Source of the DNA: Edolisoma coerulescens
Taxonomy: Eukaryota > Chordata > Aves > Passeriformes > Campephagidae
Assembly (NCBI GenBank): GCA_013397115.1
Contig: VWZW01006279.1
Span: forward strand, 187,831 to 251,830
Reading direction: 5' to 3'
DNA length: 64,000 nt
Notes under the pieces: model-generated
Database searches by the model: none
What the model was told of the DNA's origin: nothing
The model's input: the letters and a program-made list of their open reading frames with translations, nothing else
Shown here: piece after piece, positions 61,961 through 64,000 of the stretch
Layout of the letters: each line of letters starts with the position of its first letter
How positions within the stretch are numbered: position 1 is the first letter of the stretch
Made by a program: the position numbers and the translations under genes

Positions 61961-64000
61961 CCTATGCTGAAAACAAATGACTGTCAGCATGGTATACACT
62001 GTATGTTATGACAAGCAACCAGGATGTGTTCAGCTCTGCACACCCTTTAGGCTGGCTGGGTCCTGCTCTGACAAACACCACTGAGGCTGGCAACTGCAGC
62101 TCTAACAACTGTTTACAGACCTTCCATTCCAGACTGACTTCCTCTCCTGGTCATCTTCTAAGGAAAAGGACAAGGATAGGAGATGGGCATCACCAGAACT
62201 GAAGTCCAAGCTGGAGCCAGTAGGAATTCCTCCATGCACAGAAGAATCCTGTGGCACAGAGACCTCACACATCTGGACAAAGCGGGTTGCAGAAAGAGAG
62301 GAAAGTGTTTTTTTAGGGAAGAAGTTGTAAGTTTTATGAATTGCAAGAAAAAGGAGACTTTTATTAAGGATTTGACCTGCATGGAATATAAAACATGCAA
62401 CCCCCTGCAACATTTGGTAAGCCTATGTCAAATGGATCCATCGCAAGGATTCTTTCCTAAAACATCTGTATTTACAGACCTGCTCACTGTCAGGATGTAT
62501 ATGAACCATGCCTCTGTTTCCTTGTGTCGTTTACAGTGCTGTTCCCCAACATGAGAAGAAATACTAGACTGGGCTTTGAAAAGCAAACAGCAATGCTTTC
62601 TTTGCAGTAACGCAAGCTTGTGTTTTTATAACCTGCTGAACACTGAGATTCATTTTGGTATAAAAGATTCAAAAATATATTACTAGCTGCCAAATATGAT
62701 CTAACTGTTCAAACACACAGACAGAAGCTGAGGGAGGTCAGATCGGACATTAACCAAAATGTATAAAGTCAGTGGACGAAACCCCATTGATTCAGCAAAA
62801 AATTCTTTGTTCACCAAAGAAATCCCTAAGGGCCGGAAGTCCTCACCACTTCCAAGGACCAAAACTGAACAACTACATTTTGTAATGAATAAAAACTTTG
62901 CATGCAGCACCTCAAGCATGATACAAAACTGTCTTCAAACACCATTTCCAGAGTTGCTCATTTTTCAAAGCAAAAAGGTGTTCTGTTCTGGAGTACGGCT
63001 AATGCTCTCTATTCCAGAATTCACACTGTTAGCTTTATGAAATTTATGTCATATCCTAAAGGGGAAAACAAGGAGAAGGACAAGATACTTTAGCATTTTT
63101 ATTATCTCAGTCATAGGCTCCATGTAAGCCTAAGGAAGGTATGGATCGTGCAACTTCATACCCTGCTCCATCCCACAGACTGTGTATTCAGGTGCTGAGC
63201 AGGGCCTCCCAGAACCTCACTAAGGGAGCCATGGGAGTGAAGGAAATCTAAAGCCAAGGCTGCTGCCTGCTCGCAGCTTCAGAGGGTGGCGAAGCTGACC
63301 CTCCACATCAGCCCTGGATAGGGACTGGACACGGCAACACAAAACCCGATGAAAGCGCCTCTGTAGAGGCAGAGACAAGGCTTATTCTTCAAGCGGCCAA
63401 GTCCCCAGCTCCCGGGGAGCCCCGGCTCAGCTGAACTCCGCTGGTGTAATCAGAGCAAACCTGATCAAAGGCTGTGTGTTTGCTTTAGACGCGGATGCCA
63501 TGCACGCTGTTACCATGGCGCCCTGACAGCTTAATGAGCTGTCGCCCGTCACCCGAGTCGCTGTTGCCAGGCACACGCGGCTGCCCTGCCCCCGCTCCCC
63601 GGAGAAAGGAGCCTGTGCAGGCCCAGGGAGAGGCTCATCGATGGGCCCTGGCTGCTCCGAGCTGCCTGCTCCGGCCCTCTCGCAGGCCCAGACATCCCTG
63701 TCTCGCCAAACAGGATTTCTGCAGCTGAAATTTCCCCTCCTCCGTTTCCCTGTGTTGTGCCTGGAGGACATTCCCCTGACAAGAGAGACCTGCTGTCGGC
63801 GGCAGAGGCAGGGTCAGGAAGGCGGAAAATAAAAGGAGAAATTTCAAAGTTCAGACAGTTTTCTTGGCAGACTGTGACAGCTCAAAGGGGTAAGGATCTG
63901 TCTGATGTTTACTTGGAAATCCAACAAGAATAGCTTGCCGCTGACAAACTAGGCTCACAAACACAAGCCCAAGCCGCAGAGCCCCAGCACTGGTTCATGC
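61961..64000. other. Right edge of the desert, rising G+C at the end
   Basis: No gene is recognised. G+C rises from about 63270 to 63800 with some CpGs but less than in the two islands near SOX4. Two RFX/X-box-like half-sites lie at 63509-63518 and 63563-63574. The open frames across 63427-63847 overlap one another on both strands and match no family. Confidence 0.5.

Overview
This is bird genomic DNA holding one recognisable protein-coding gene, SOX4, on the minus strand at the left end. About 60 kb of its upstream flank follows, with no supportable coding exon. The avian call rests on CR1 LINE fragments that end in the classic 3' signature (TTTAAGGTnCCTTCCA, then repeats of ATTCTATG) and on the SOX4 protein sequence. 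Repeat density is low, which also fits a bird.

Left end (1-5340): SOX4 reads right to left. It has an AT-rich 3'UTR (1-2637), a single-exon CDS (2638-3574), a long GC-rich 5'UTR with one upstream ORF (4056-4319), and a TATA-like promoter near 4441-4451 inside a large CpG island. The CDS is damaged in this assembly. A lone N at 3306 replaces the second half of the HMG box and the low-complexity linker after it, and the two flanks are out of frame. This is almost certainly a collapsed GC-rich gap, not a pseudogene.

5340-8200: AT-rich flank, a short CR1 3' end (7298-7457), then a second, smaller CpG-rich block (7640-8180) that could be a promoter or enhancer of unknown target.

8200-64000: gene desert. 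I can support two younger CR1 fragments (42188-42715 plus; 55221-55573 minus) and three older, L3/CR1-like LINE remnants (18935-19960 plus; 40525-40870 minus; 48840-49560 plus). There are also a few microsatellites, a near-perfect 25-bp-stem inverted repeat (44573-44634), and a misassembled patch at 48277-48645 where an exact 99-bp block occurs twice around N gaps. Several stretches read like developmental enhancers because SOX, POU and homeodomain cores cluster in them, best at 61140-61960 and 53160-53450. These are inferences that need alignment to other birds.

In mammals the 5' flank of SOX4 is a gene desert leading to CDKAL1, so by synteny CDKAL1 may lie beyond the right edge. That is background knowledge, not something seen here. 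I found no tRNA, rRNA, CRISPR array or novel multi-gene system.
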